Origin: Hyphomicrobiales bacterium
GTDB taxonomy: Bacteria > Pseudomonadota > Alphaproteobacteria > Rhizobiales > Rhizobiaceae
Length of the DNA stretch: 64,000 nucleotides
Assembly: GCA_900473045.1 (NCBI GenBank)
Contig: UCKS01000006.1
Coordinates: 1 to 64,000 of the forward strand
Direction of reading: 5' to 3'
This document shows, one piece after another, positions 54,669-64,000 of the stretch; the first letter of the stretch is position 1, and each line of letters begins with the position of its first letter. The translations under genes were made by a program, and so were the position numbers. Below the pieces are notes generated by a model. That model saw only the letters and a program-made list of their open reading frames with translations, was not told the origin of the DNA and made no database searches.

Positions 54669-55328
54669 CTATCGTTCCTTCATATTGCTATCGTGGGCGC
54701 GGATGGCGTCCTCAACATCATCGTAATAGGTTAATTTGCCATTTTCCATAACCACCCCGCAATCACAATAACTGCGAATGGTTGACGTACTGTGTGATAC
54801 CATGATCACATCGGAATCTTGAAGCCTGCTTTCAAAAACGACCTGGCACTTCTTTTTGAAGTTTGTATCGCCGACAGCGGTAATCTCGTCCACGAGATAA
54901 TAGTCGAAATTGACGCCCATGCTCAACCCAAAAGCAAGGCGGGCCTTCATCCCGGAGGAATAGGTCCCAACCGGCGCTTGGAAAAATTGCCCTAGATCGG
55001 CGAATTCCTCGACGTAGGCGATTAGTTCCCGCGTGTCGACGCCGTAAATACGTGCTACGAAGCGCACATTCTGCTCGCCCGTCATGGTGCCTTGAAAGCT
55101 CCCCTGAAACCCCAGCGGCCAAGAGATCTTACCTTTGCGAATGATCCTGCCGCTATCCAGCCGGATCGTACCCGCAATCAGGCGAAGCAACGTGGATTTT
55201 CCCGCACCATTGCGGCCAAGCAGGCCGATACTCTTGCCCCGTTGCAAAACAAGAGAAGCGCCATTGATAATTGGCTTTTTGATGCCTTTGGTACGCGCGA
55301 ACTTGGTCGCCTGCTCAAGCCTGATCAT
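54669..55328 (-). CDS. kpsT: capsule export ATPase KpsT
   Basis: This 219-residue ABC ATPase of polysaccharide exporters has Walker A GLLGRNGAGKSTLLRLIAG, Q-loop and WPLGFQGSFQGTMTGEQN, the signature YSSGMKARLAFGLSM, Walker B YYLVDEITAVGD and H-loop MVSHSTSTI. It powers export of lipid-linked capsule with KpsM. Its start overlaps the kpsM stop by four bases, the normal coupling, although kpsM itself is truncated. Confidence 0.93.
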   Translation of the reverse strand: MIRLEQATKFARTKGIKKPIINGASLVLQRGKSIGLLGRNGAGKSTLLRLIAGTIRLDSGRIIRKGKISWPLGFQGSFQGTMTGEQNVRFVARIYGVDTRELIAYVEEFADLGQFFQAPVGTYSSGMKARLAFGLSMGVNFDYYLVDEITAVGDTNFKKKCQVVFESRLQDSDVIMVSHSTSTIRSYCDCGVVMENGKLTYYDDVEDAIRAHDSNMKER

Positions 55329-55681
55329 TGGTCATTTCTCAATAATGCGGACGATGATGTGAAGATGACCATTCCAATAAACAATGTCAAAAATGCGAAT
55401 ATATAAACATAGGGCGATGCCCAGACATAACCGCCCGGTTTGCTTTCGAACCGCGCGTCCATTTCGTGAATGAGCAGGGCAGAAACGACCCGTATATGTG
55501 TTACGACATGTTCCAAATCTGGCTGCTTTCCTAACCACAGGATGCGTGAGTAGCGATCATGGCGACTCACATCCCGGAACGCCCTGCGGCTTACCTGACT
55601 AGCTCTTACTCTCTTGAAGCCAGTTTTCAAGTTGGCAAACAATTCGAGCCGTTGCCGATAACCGCATCCGCCGGACGTCAT
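55325..55681 (-). pseudogene. kpsM: kpsM with an apparent internal in-frame deletion
   Basis: The frame codes 118 residues, where KpsM (ABC-2 type capsule permease) has about 260 and six membrane helices. Residues about 64-88 (VVSALLIHEMDARFESKPGGYVWA) match the start of rhizobial KpsM before the first helix. The last 25-30 residues (YIFAFLTLFIGMVIFTSSSALLR) match its final helix and tail. The middle, about 170 residues with at least four helices, is missing and is not found in other frames. Start (2 bp after the kpsC-like stop) and end (4-bp overlap with kpsT) are normal, so only the centre was lost. The N-terminal 60 residues are longer than usual. Confidence 0.8.
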
Positions 55682-55683
55682 AG

Positions 55684-57048
55684 CTATCCAAAGGGATAGA
55701 GTATGCGCCCGATAAGCCTAAACATCGGGCTGGATAACTCCCGGAAGAACATGATCGGGTCCTGCCGGAATATCATGGCATCATGACTGTTGCCGACCTT
55801 GGAGATGATCAGCGCCAGAGGCGGCGTTATCAGATGTCGCCAGCCGAGGACGCCGTAGGGACCCCACGCCCGCCAGCGCGGACCAGATGCTTGCCGAGAC
55901 GGCTCAGCTTGCCTGGCCTTCGCGAAGTGCCGTGATATTCCATCTACCGTCTCTTCAAACGACAAGCTCTTCCCGCTCTGCGGATCATAGTAGCGTGGAT
56001 AAAGTAGATAGGCACCGGCAAACAGTGCTTCGATGCTGAGCGACCGGCCGCGCCGCTCGTTTGGCTGGCGATCATCCGTCAGTCCCCAGCCGGCGTAGAA
56101 CGGGCATCCATAGGTTGTCACCTTCAGGCCTCGAAGCAAAGCTTCAAAACCCGCAAGCGACGTGATCGTGTAGACGTGGTCGATCGTCTCGAATGCCTGG
56201 CTCATGGAAAGAGGCTGCGTAATGATCTGGCAGAGATCGCGAACATCCTGGGGGTCGGATTGTGCCAGACGAACCCGGTTGAGAATATCCGGATGCGGTT
56301 TGTAGATGATCTGTGCGCCCGGGTTCTCCCTAGCTGCCAATCGCACCAGGTCATTGTTGGTCACGGGAGAGAGGCAACCGAACTGGATGGATGCGTCGTC
56401 CTCGACCTGGCCGATGACCAGGATACGCTTGCCGGATTTCGGCCCGTAGAGGTGATCGAGATCGGCCCTGGTGTCACTGTTGTATTTACTGACGCCCGTT
56501 TCGAGCAGGAAACGAATGCCCGCCGATGCGCGCGCCAGAAGCTCCGGCGCGCCATCAAAATCATAGCTGCACAGCAGCCGTTCCAGATCGGACGGTTCGC
56601 GGCAATCGAAATAAGCCGTGCCCTGGTCAAGCGCCAGGGACAACGGCGGTGTGCGGCTGGCATTGGCTGCAACCGAACGAATAAAGCCATCTTCTATGTA
56701 GAAGACTGGAATATCATGCCGTGACGCAAAGGATTTGAGCTTTTTCGGTGCCCGCAAGCTCCAGACAAAAATCTCGGGATTGTCGTCGCGGAGGATGCGA
56801 GCGGCCCAATCCTCAAAATCCGTTTCGCGCGCGTACATCGGAACGAAAATAAACGCCCGATCAGGAAAATACCGCCGGAAAATCTCCTGTTTCCAGCCGT
56901 GAATATGGAAGGCGTAAGTCGTAATCATCTCGGCCGGCCTGGAGGCAGCAGACACTGCCTCGCTGGCCGGTTGCTCCGGGTGCGCTACCAAAAACTGTTG
57001 CTGCTCAGACAAGGATATTTGCTCGCAAGGCCATTTTCCGAACTCCAT
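55684..57048 (-). CDS. KpsC-like capsule glycosyltransferase (RkpZ/LpsZ-like)
   Basis: This 454-residue Capsule_synth-family protein has FYIEDGFIRSVAANASRTPPLSL, the KpsC signature, then ILVIGQVEDDASIQFG, IIYKPHPDIL, TITSLAGFEALLRGL and TYGCPFYAGWGLTDDR. Full KpsC proteins have two such Kdo-transferase modules in about 680 residues. This one has a single module plus a C-terminal tail, like RkpZ/LpsZ of S. meliloti, which affects K-antigen size. It lies 56 bp after kpsF and two bases before kpsM. The start at 57048 lacks a clear ribosome site; an ATG at 56928 is possible. Confidence 0.87.
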   Translation of the reverse strand: MEFGKWPCEQISLSEQQQFLVAHPEQPASEAVSAASRPAEMITTYAFHIHGWKQEIFRRYFPDRAFIFVPMYARETDFEDWAARILRDDNPEIFVWSLRAPKKLKSFASRHDIPVFYIEDGFIRSVAANASRTPPLSLALDQGTAYFDCREPSDLERLLCSYDFDGAPELLARASAGIRFLLETGVSKYNSDTRADLDHLYGPKSGKRILVIGQVEDDASIQFGCLSPVTNNDLVRLAARENPGAQIIYKPHPDILNRVRLAQSDPQDVRDLCQIITQPLSMSQAFETIDHVYTITSLAGFEALLRGLKVTTYGCPFYAGWGLTDDRQPNERRGRSLSIEALFAGAYLLYPRYYDPQSGKSLSFEETVDGISRHFAKARQAEPSRQASGPRWRAWGPYGVLGWRHLITPPLALIISKVGNSHDAMIFRQDPIMFFRELSSPMFRLIGRILYPFG

Positions 57049-57104
57049 CTATCAAAGGAGCAGGATCAGGCTGAGACCCCGCTCACCAAGACCATGCTTT
57101 CAAT

Positions 57105-58115
57105 TTACGCGACACCGGCGCGCAAAAGATCGTGGATATGCAGTATCCCGCTCGGGATACCGTTATCATCGACCAGGAATAGCACAGTCACTTTCTGTGC
57201 CTGCATGATTTCCATGGCAGCACTTGCCAAAATGCTCCCCTTGATGACCCGCGGGCTGTGCGACATGACCGTATCGACGGTTTCGACCAGCAGATCGTGC
57301 GACATATGCCTGCGCAAGTCGCCATCGGTGATCACGCCTGCGAGCTTGCCCGCTCCCTCGGTAATTCCGACGACGCCAAAGCCTTTCGACGACATCTGGA
57401 TAACCGCATCGCCCATCGGGCTGCCGAGCGGCAAAAGCGGGATCGCATCGCCGTGATGCGCCAGTTCTTGAACGAGAAGCAGTTGCGAACCGAGCTTGCC
57501 ACCGGGGTGGAATGTCTTGAAATCCTGCGCAGAAAAGCCACGCCGCTCGAGAAGCGCGATCGCCAGTGCATCGCCGACGGCCAGCTGCAGCATTGCCGAG
57601 GTGGTGGGCGCCAATCCGTGCGGGCAGGCTTCCTGCACCTTAGGAAGCGTGATGGCGACAGTGGAATTGCGCGCCAGCAGGCTTTCCGCATTGGATGTGA
57701 CCGAGACGACGGGAACATTGAAACGTTTGGCATAGGCGAGCATGTTTCCAAGCTCGATGGTCTCGCCCGACCAGGACAGCAGGATGAGCAAATCCTCGGA
57801 CGTGATCATGCCGAGATCGCCATGGCTGGCTTCGGTCGGATGCACGAAATAAGCCGATGTCCCCGTGGATGCCATCGTCGCTGCAATCTTGCGACCGATA
57901 TGGCCACTTTTGCCGATACCGGAGACCACCACGCGGCCTCGCCCCCCGGCGATCAGTTCAACCGCATCAACCAGGTTGCGCGCAAGGGCTTGATCCGCAG
58001 CGAACTGGGCTGCAAATGCGTTGATGCCGTCGACCGCCGTGGCGATCGACCGCCTCAGCGATTCAATGACAATTCCCTCTTGCGGAGGGTTCGTATCGAC
58101 TTGCCTGAGACCCAT
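57105..58115 (-). CDS. kpsF: arabinose-5-phosphate isomerase KpsF/KdsD
   Basis: This 336-residue enzyme converts ribulose 5-phosphate to arabinose 5-phosphate for Kdo synthesis, supplying the capsule's Kdo. An SIS domain (VVVSGIGKSGHIGRKIAATMASTGT, then VHPTEASHGDLGMI and LLSWSGETIEL) is followed by FHPGGKLGS and two CBS domains (GDAVIQMSSKGFGVVGI and VDTVMSHSPRVI). The ATG at 58115 has GGAG seven bases upstream. It is the first gene of the minus-strand capsule operon (kpsF, kpsC-like, kpsM, kpsT, kpsE). Confidence 0.94.
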   Translation of the reverse strand: MGLRQVDTNPPQEGIVIESLRRSIATAVDGINAFAAQFAADQALARNLVDAVELIAGGRGRVVVSGIGKSGHIGRKIAATMASTGTSAYFVHPTEASHGDLGMITSEDLLILLSWSGETIELGNMLAYAKRFNVPVVSVTSNAESLLARNSTVAITLPKVQEACPHGLAPTTSAMLQLAVGDALAIALLERRGFSAQDFKTFHPGGKLGSQLLLVQELAHHGDAIPLLPLGSPMGDAVIQMSSKGFGVVGITEGAGKLAGVITDGDLRRHMSHDLLVETVDTVMSHSPRVIKGSILASAAMEIMQAQKVTVLFLVDDNGIPSGILHIHDLLRAGVA

Positions 58116-58276
58116 GAGTGACACTCCAAAACCAAAACGAGGCATCCGGTTACAACCAGGACGCCTTTAGATCAAATCAAAACGGCCGATTTCGCTCTTT
58201 GCCGGCAAAAACAGGCAGAAACGCCAGGTCCCGGCACTTGGCCAGGTCCGGCACTTGGGAAGAGTGCCGGCCGGGA

Positions 58277-58741
58277 TCAGCTTGCGCGCTGCGCAACGAT
58301 CTCGTCTTCCCCGATAATCATCTGGCCGGGATTGCTGACAAACGCTTCCAGCGTCATCGTGTCGAGAATGTCGGCGATGGCATCGCGGACCGTCGTCATC
58401 GACCGGCGAACTTCGCAGGTATCCGGATCGTTGCAATCGTCGCAGATTTCGTAAGCCGTACGACTGGCACAGCGGATCGGCGCCAGAGGGCCGTCCAGCG
58501 TACGCACAACTTGGCCGATGCGGATTTCGGATGCGGGCCGCGACAGCGAATACCCGCCCCCAGGCCCTTTCTTCGAGCGCAGGATACCGGCATTGCGCAG
58601 TTCCAGCAGAATAGTGTCGAGAAACTTCTTCGGGATATTGTTCCGGCTAGCGATCTCGGTAATGAAAGCTGTTTCACCCGGATCAAGCCGCGCCAGATCA
58701 ACCAGCGCCTTCAATCCGTATTTTCCCTTTTTGGTCAGCAT
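58277..58741 (-). CDS. Rrf2-family transcription regulator with likely Fe-S cluster
   Basis: This 154-residue regulator has an N-terminal wHTH (MLTKKGKYGLKALVDLARL, FITEIASRNNIPKKFLDTILLELRNAGIL, SKKGPGGGYSLSRP), the standard Rrf2 frame. Four cysteines follow in the C-terminal loop (RCASRTAYEICDDCNDPDTCEVR), the right place for a [Fe-S] cluster as in IscR/NsrR types. Sequence differs from RirA (which starts MRLTRQT). It could sense iron, oxygen or sulphur supply. The region upstream of the neighbouring small gene contains a possible Rrf2-type operator. I start at 58741. Confidence 0.88.
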   Translation of the reverse strand: MLTKKGKYGLKALVDLARLDPGETAFITEIASRNNIPKKFLDTILLELRNAGILRSKKGPGGGYSLSRPASEIRIGQVVRTLDGPLAPIRCASRTAYEICDDCNDPDTCEVRRSMTTVRDAIADILDTMTLEAFVSNPGQMIIGEDEIVAQRAS

Positions 58742-58892
58742 CGCAGTTCGCTCTTTGAACAAACAGGCACTGAAAAGCGCGCCTGTCTGCTGATTGCCAT
58801 CACATAACCCGGCATATCACATGGGAAGCCGTGCCAATATACCGATTTAGTGAAAAGATGGCCAAACTGCGGTTTTCATACTTATTTGTGGC

Positions 58893-59123
58893 TTATGCGA
58901 CCGCATAGACCGGAGATGTGTCCTGAACCTGCAACACCGGCCGGCGGACAGCCTGCGCCGACATCAATTGACGCACCGCAGCCCTTGCTTCATCGGCCGA
59001 ATGGAAGTGCCGCGAATCAAGATCCCAGACATGATATTTAACGGCGACAAACTTCAGCCGGCCTGCGTCCGGAACGACGACACCGACAGCTTCTCCACCA
59101 AATTCTATGACCTGCTTGCTCAT
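58893..59123 (-). CDS. small conserved-looking protein of unknown function (76 aa)
   Basis: MSKQVIEFGGEAVGVVVPDA is followed by GRLKFVAVKYHVWDLDSRHFHSADEARAAVRQLM and a tail ending PVYAVA. It is a short alpha/beta protein with no cysteines and no signal peptide, and the family cannot be named. The ATG at 59123 has CAGGAG upstream. It lies between a leader ORF (59199-59294) and the Rrf2 gene on the same strand, which suggests control by that regulator. Confidence 0.75.
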   Translation of the reverse strand: MSKQVIEFGGEAVGVVVPDAGRLKFVAVKYHVWDLDSRHFHSADEARAAVRQLMSAQAVRRPVLQVQDTSPVYAVA

Positions 59124-59198
59124 GGGATAATACTCCTGCCGCGCCGTGACGCGGATCATTCAAATCGTGCAATATTCAAGGAAAAGACGGCGTAGAAT

Positions 59199-59294
59199 TT
59201 ACATTCGCCAGAAGGCGCGAATGCAAAGGTCTTTCATTGTGCGACAATAGGAATGCGTGCCTCGGAAAGCGGCGATGCGGGCATTGTCAGACAT
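59199..59294 (-). CDS. 31-codon leader ORF
   Basis: MSDNARIAAFRGTHSYCRTM, then KDLCIRAFWRM, stop TAA. It has an excellent ribosome site (GAAGGAGAG six bases before the ATG), better than that of most genes here, and sits about 80 nt after a strong promoter. A GCCCGG/CCGGGC hairpin lies in the 5' leader. It precedes the 76-residue gene by 75 bp. The product has two Cys and several Arg codons late in the frame, as attenuator peptides do, but attenuation is not shown. Confidence 0.55.
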   Translation of the reverse strand: MSDNARIAAFRGTHSYCRTMKDLCIRAFWRM

Positions 59295-59381
59295 GGCTCT
59301 CTCCTTCGGCAAGGCCCGGCGGATGCTCCCCGGGCGCGTTACAGGTCTCCGCTCCGGCCTCTGCCTTCAGCGAACAACCAC

Positions 59382-59410
59382 AAGATAGGATAGACCACAA
59401 ATTTAGTCAA
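59382..59410 (-). promoter_or_regulatory. strong sigma-70-type promoter with overlapping Rrf2-like site
   Basis: Read on the minus strand: TTGACT (59410-59405), a 17-bp spacer and TATCTT (59387-59382). The sequence from the -35 through the spacer (TTGACTAAATTT...GTCTAT) resembles an IscR/Rrf2-type operator. It drives the leader ORF and the 76-residue gene. The rest of 59411-59572 is AT-rich and shows no gene. Confidence 0.6.
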
Positions 59411-59572
59411 TTTAATTTATCTACCAACGCAAAATAATACTACTTAGTTCATCATTTCAGTCGAATGCAGCAAGGCGTATTCACAAGAGGCGATGCCGTA
59501 GAATGAAAAACTACATTCCGGCAGCAAACCGAATCATCTTTCACTGCCATTATGTAGGCGCATCATGAGACG

Positions 59573-59610
59573 AAAAAAGGGCAGCCGAAGCCGCCCTTTC
59601 GATTTTTCTC
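59573..59610. terminator. terminator after secDF
   Basis: AAAGGGC and GCCCTTT pair around AGCCGAAGCC, flanked by an A-run on one side and CGATTTTT on the other, so it can act in both directions. It lies about 15 bp beyond the secDF stop. Confidence 0.85.
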
Positions 59611-59624
59611 CATCGGGAAACCGA

Positions 59625-62156
<2,532 letters not shown>

Positions 62157-62262
62157 GTTGAGGTTCCATTATAGCCCGCGCCCATCCGGCAGAGCCTGGG
62201 ACGGCGGGTGTGATGCGTCAAGAAAAGGTGCGCCGAGGCGCAAAAGACTGCCAAAGGCAGTC

Positions 62263-62691
62263 TTAGGCGTCAAACGCCGGAGGTCCGCGAGCGCGGGTCG
62301 TGTAACCCTTCACGCCCGTTATCGCAGCATGAAAAGAGCCGGTGGATGGCATGCTGCCATAAGAAATTGACCCGACGAGAACGGGAACCGGCAGCAAGAA
62401 TGGTCCCGGCCCGCCTGGAGAAGACTTGCCGTCGTTGCGATCAGCCAGGAAACGCAGATCAGCAACCGGAAAAGCGCGAACCACATGACGCGCCAGTGCC
62501 GTGTCGGAGGTGCCGCCTTCCGGGGCGGCGACGTTTCCGGCGCTTGCCTCCGTCAGAAATCGCGACGAAAACCCTTGCGCCGAGGCGACGAACTGCATGG
62601 CAAGTGCCGCCGCCAGAATCCACAGCACGGCAAAAAGCTTGCCTGCCTGGTTCCTGTCGATGCTGTTGCCGTTCATGCCCATCGAGGACAT
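62263..62691 (-). CDS. exported hypothetical protein
   Basis: About 142 residues. A basic start (NGNSIDRNQAGK) precedes a hydrophobic signal (LFAVLWILAAALAMQFVASAQG), so the protein is probably exported. The mature part is Gly/Pro/Ala-rich without cysteines and ends RGPPAFDA, an ending seen in DUF2946 proteins, though the conserved cysteine-histidine parts are missing. GGAAGG lies three bases before the ATG at 62691; the ATG at 62682 is an alternative. It lies upstream of secDF on the same strand (106-bp gap). Confidence 0.6.
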   Translation of the reverse strand: MSSMGMNGNSIDRNQAGKLFAVLWILAAALAMQFVASAQGFSSRFLTEASAGNVAAPEGGTSDTALARHVVRAFPVADLRFLADRNDGKSSPGGPGPFLLPVPVLVGSISYGSMPSTGSFHAAITGVKGYTTRARGPPAFDA

Positions 62692-62840
62692 CGTCCTTCC
62701 CGTTGGCGCGCTGCTCTCACCGCAAATCGCCGAACTGCACGCCGATTCAGCGTACAAGCGCGCCTAAAAACCATCGCGCGCTACCAAAGTCAAATCTTAC
62801 CATCACACGGCGCCGTTGAACATGCTTACCGCCGGAACGC

Positions 62841-64000
62841 TCAAGCCGTGACGCCAGCCGTCCGCGTCTGGTGGATCTCGATCAACGAGGGGCCGCCGCG
62901 TTTGCGCCCGTCTGCCAGTGCCGCCGCCAGCTCATCCGCCTTTGCCAGCCGTACCGCCGGTACGCCATAGGCGCCGGCAGCGAGCAGGAAATCCGGGGCA
63001 GATGGTTTTACACCCTCCGGAGTGATGCCGGATTCGACCATGAAGCTCTCGATCTCCTGGTAACCGTCATTGTTCCAGACGACGAAGATGACATTGGCGT
63101 TGATATCGGCGGCCGATCCCAGTTCGGCCAGCGAAAATTGGATGCCGCCATCGCCGACAAGGCAGATGACCGGCTTGTCCGGATTGGCGACGGCGGCGCC
63201 GACAGCCGCCGGCGGCGCATAACCGAGCGCGCCGAAACCGGTCGCCGAGTTGAACCAGCTCTTTGCCCGTGGCGCATCGCAATAGAGGTTGCCGGCATAG
63301 ACGGCCTGGGTAGAATCTCCGACGATGACGCAATCCGGCAGCGCCTGGTAGATGGCGTCGATCACGGCGATTTCCGCACGCATCTTCGCCGTCAGTTCGG
63401 CCATGGCCGACTTGCGCGTTGCTGCCGCCCGCTCAGCGCCTCTTGCCGCCGGTTTCGCGGTGAGAAAGACGAGAATGCCCGATATCGCCGCCTTGGCGCC
63501 CGACAGGATCGACAGCGCCGCATGCGGTCCGCGCGCTAGCTGATCCGCGTCGATATCGGTGCGAATCAAATTACCAAGGATCGGAAAACCGCCATCGGCA
63601 TACATGTCATAGTCGGTCTGGCCCATCTCGGTACCGAGCGCAATAACCAGATCGGCATCGGAGATCAGCGAACGCACGGCCTTGAGGCTGGGGCTTGCGG
63701 GAACCCTGAGTGGATGACCGGCGAGCATGCCGCGCGCATTGACGGTCATGACAACGGGCGCGCCGATGCGCTCGGCGAATTCCTGGATTTCCGCTTCTGC
63801 GGTGATCGCGCCACCGCCGCAGATGATCACCGGGCGCTGTGCATCACCGCAGAGGATCGCGGCCTTCTGCAATGTCTCGGCATCCGCCCTTGGCCGCGTT
63901 GCCGTGGCCTTTCGAAGCGGGGGTGCTGCGATACGGGCCGTCATGACGTCTGTCGGGATTTCGATATGGACCGGGCCCGGCCTACCAGAGGTCAGGATGG
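62841..64000 (-). CDS. thiamine-pyrophosphate enzyme, acetolactate-synthase-like (partial)
   Basis: The 5' end is beyond the window: the frame stays open to base 64000, where it reads SGRPGPVHIEIPTDVM, the family's block before the central domain. The visible part has the central domain (RPVIICGGGAI) and the C-terminal TPP-binding domain with GDGGIQFSLAELGSA and the NN of FVVWNNDGYQEIE. The segments GDSTQAVYAGN and WFNSATGFGALGYAPPAAVGA resemble 5-guanidino-2-oxopentanoate decarboxylase (AruI) more than the biosynthetic IlvB. No IlvH-type small subunit is seen. Exact substrate is open. Confidence 0.85.
   Translation of the reverse strand, partial: ILTSGRPGPVHIEIPTDVMTARIAAPPLRKATATRPRADAETLQKAAILCGDAQRPVIICGGGAITAEAEIQEFAERIGAPVVMTVNARGMLAGHPLRVPASPSLKAVRSLISDADLVIALGTEMGQTDYDMYADGGFPILGNLIRTDIDADQLARGPHAALSILSGAKAAISGILVFLTAKPAARGAERAAATRKSAMAELTAKMRAEIAVIDAIYQALPDCVIVGDSTQAVYAGNLYCDAPRAKSWFNSATGFGALGYAPPAAVGAAVANPDKPVICLVGDGGIQFSLAELGSAADINANVIFVVWNNDGYQEIESFMVESGITPEGVKPSAPDFLLAAGAYGVPAVRLAKADELAAALADGRKRGGPSLIEIHQTRTAGVTA

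Noticed and set aside
55332-55538. Alternative frame over kpsM as evidence for a simple frameshift
   Set aside because: The other frames do not encode the missing KpsM helices, and both ends of kpsM are in the same frame, so an internal deletion fits and a frameshift does not.

Overview
The window comes from a Rhizobiaceae chromosome (Rhizobium, Agrobacterium or Sinorhizobium-like alphaproteobacterium). The evidence is the core gene order murA, DUF2948, hisD, UPF0262, tyrosine phosphatase, infA, maf, yacG, tRNA-Phe, and a capsule locus with the gene order of the Sinorhizobium meliloti rkp-1 K-antigen region. All functional names rest on reading motifs by eye; no database search was run.

Layout. 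Bases 1-6714 hold core genes: tRNA-Thr, a small unknown gene, cell-wall, histidine and translation genes in tight co-directional order, ending in tRNA-Phe(GAA). Bases 6667-24670 are an integrated phage-like element of about 17.9 kb, flanked by a perfect 50-bp direct repeat of the 3' part of tRNA-Phe. It carries an integrase, small helix-turn-helix regulators, a replication-initiator-like gene with iteron-like repeats inside it, a full HK97-type head and terminase set and a short siphovirus tail set. No lysis, tail-fibre or recognisable repressor genes are visible. It is either a decayed prophage or a satellite. Bases 24850-26019 hold three small orphan genes, one of them a lipoprotein.

Bases 26034-38656 are a catabolic island. 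A minus-strand arm (PdxA2-type dehydrogenase, iron alcohol dehydrogenase, BNR-repeat protein, DHDPS/NAL-family lyase) faces a plus-strand arm (dipeptide-type ABC importer, DUF1537 four-carbon acid-sugar kinase, GntR/FadR-type regulator). PdxA2 plus a DUF1537 kinase is the known signature of D-threonate/D-erythronate-type catabolism.

Bases 38734-58115 are the capsular polysaccharide locus. A Wza/KpsD-type lipoprotein is divergent from a 2528-residue polyketide/fatty-acid synthase (RkpA). RkpA is followed by an alpha-oxoamine synthase (RkpG), a 3-ketosphinganine-reductase-like SDR (RkpH), a membrane phosphoglycerol-transferase-like protein (RkpI) and a KpsS-like Kdo transferase (RkpJ). Converging on these is an operon kpsF, kpsC-like, kpsM, kpsT, kpsE. 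RkpA/G/H look like a machine that makes a sphingoid-like lipid, plausibly the acceptor on which capsule is built. The kpsM gene appears to have lost its central part, so export through this locus may be broken.

Bases 58277-64000 hold an Rrf2-type Fe-S regulator, a small conserved gene with an upstream 31-codon leader ORF and strong promoter, the fused SecDF translocase subunit, an exported unknown protein, and a thiamine-pyrophosphate enzyme cut by the window end.
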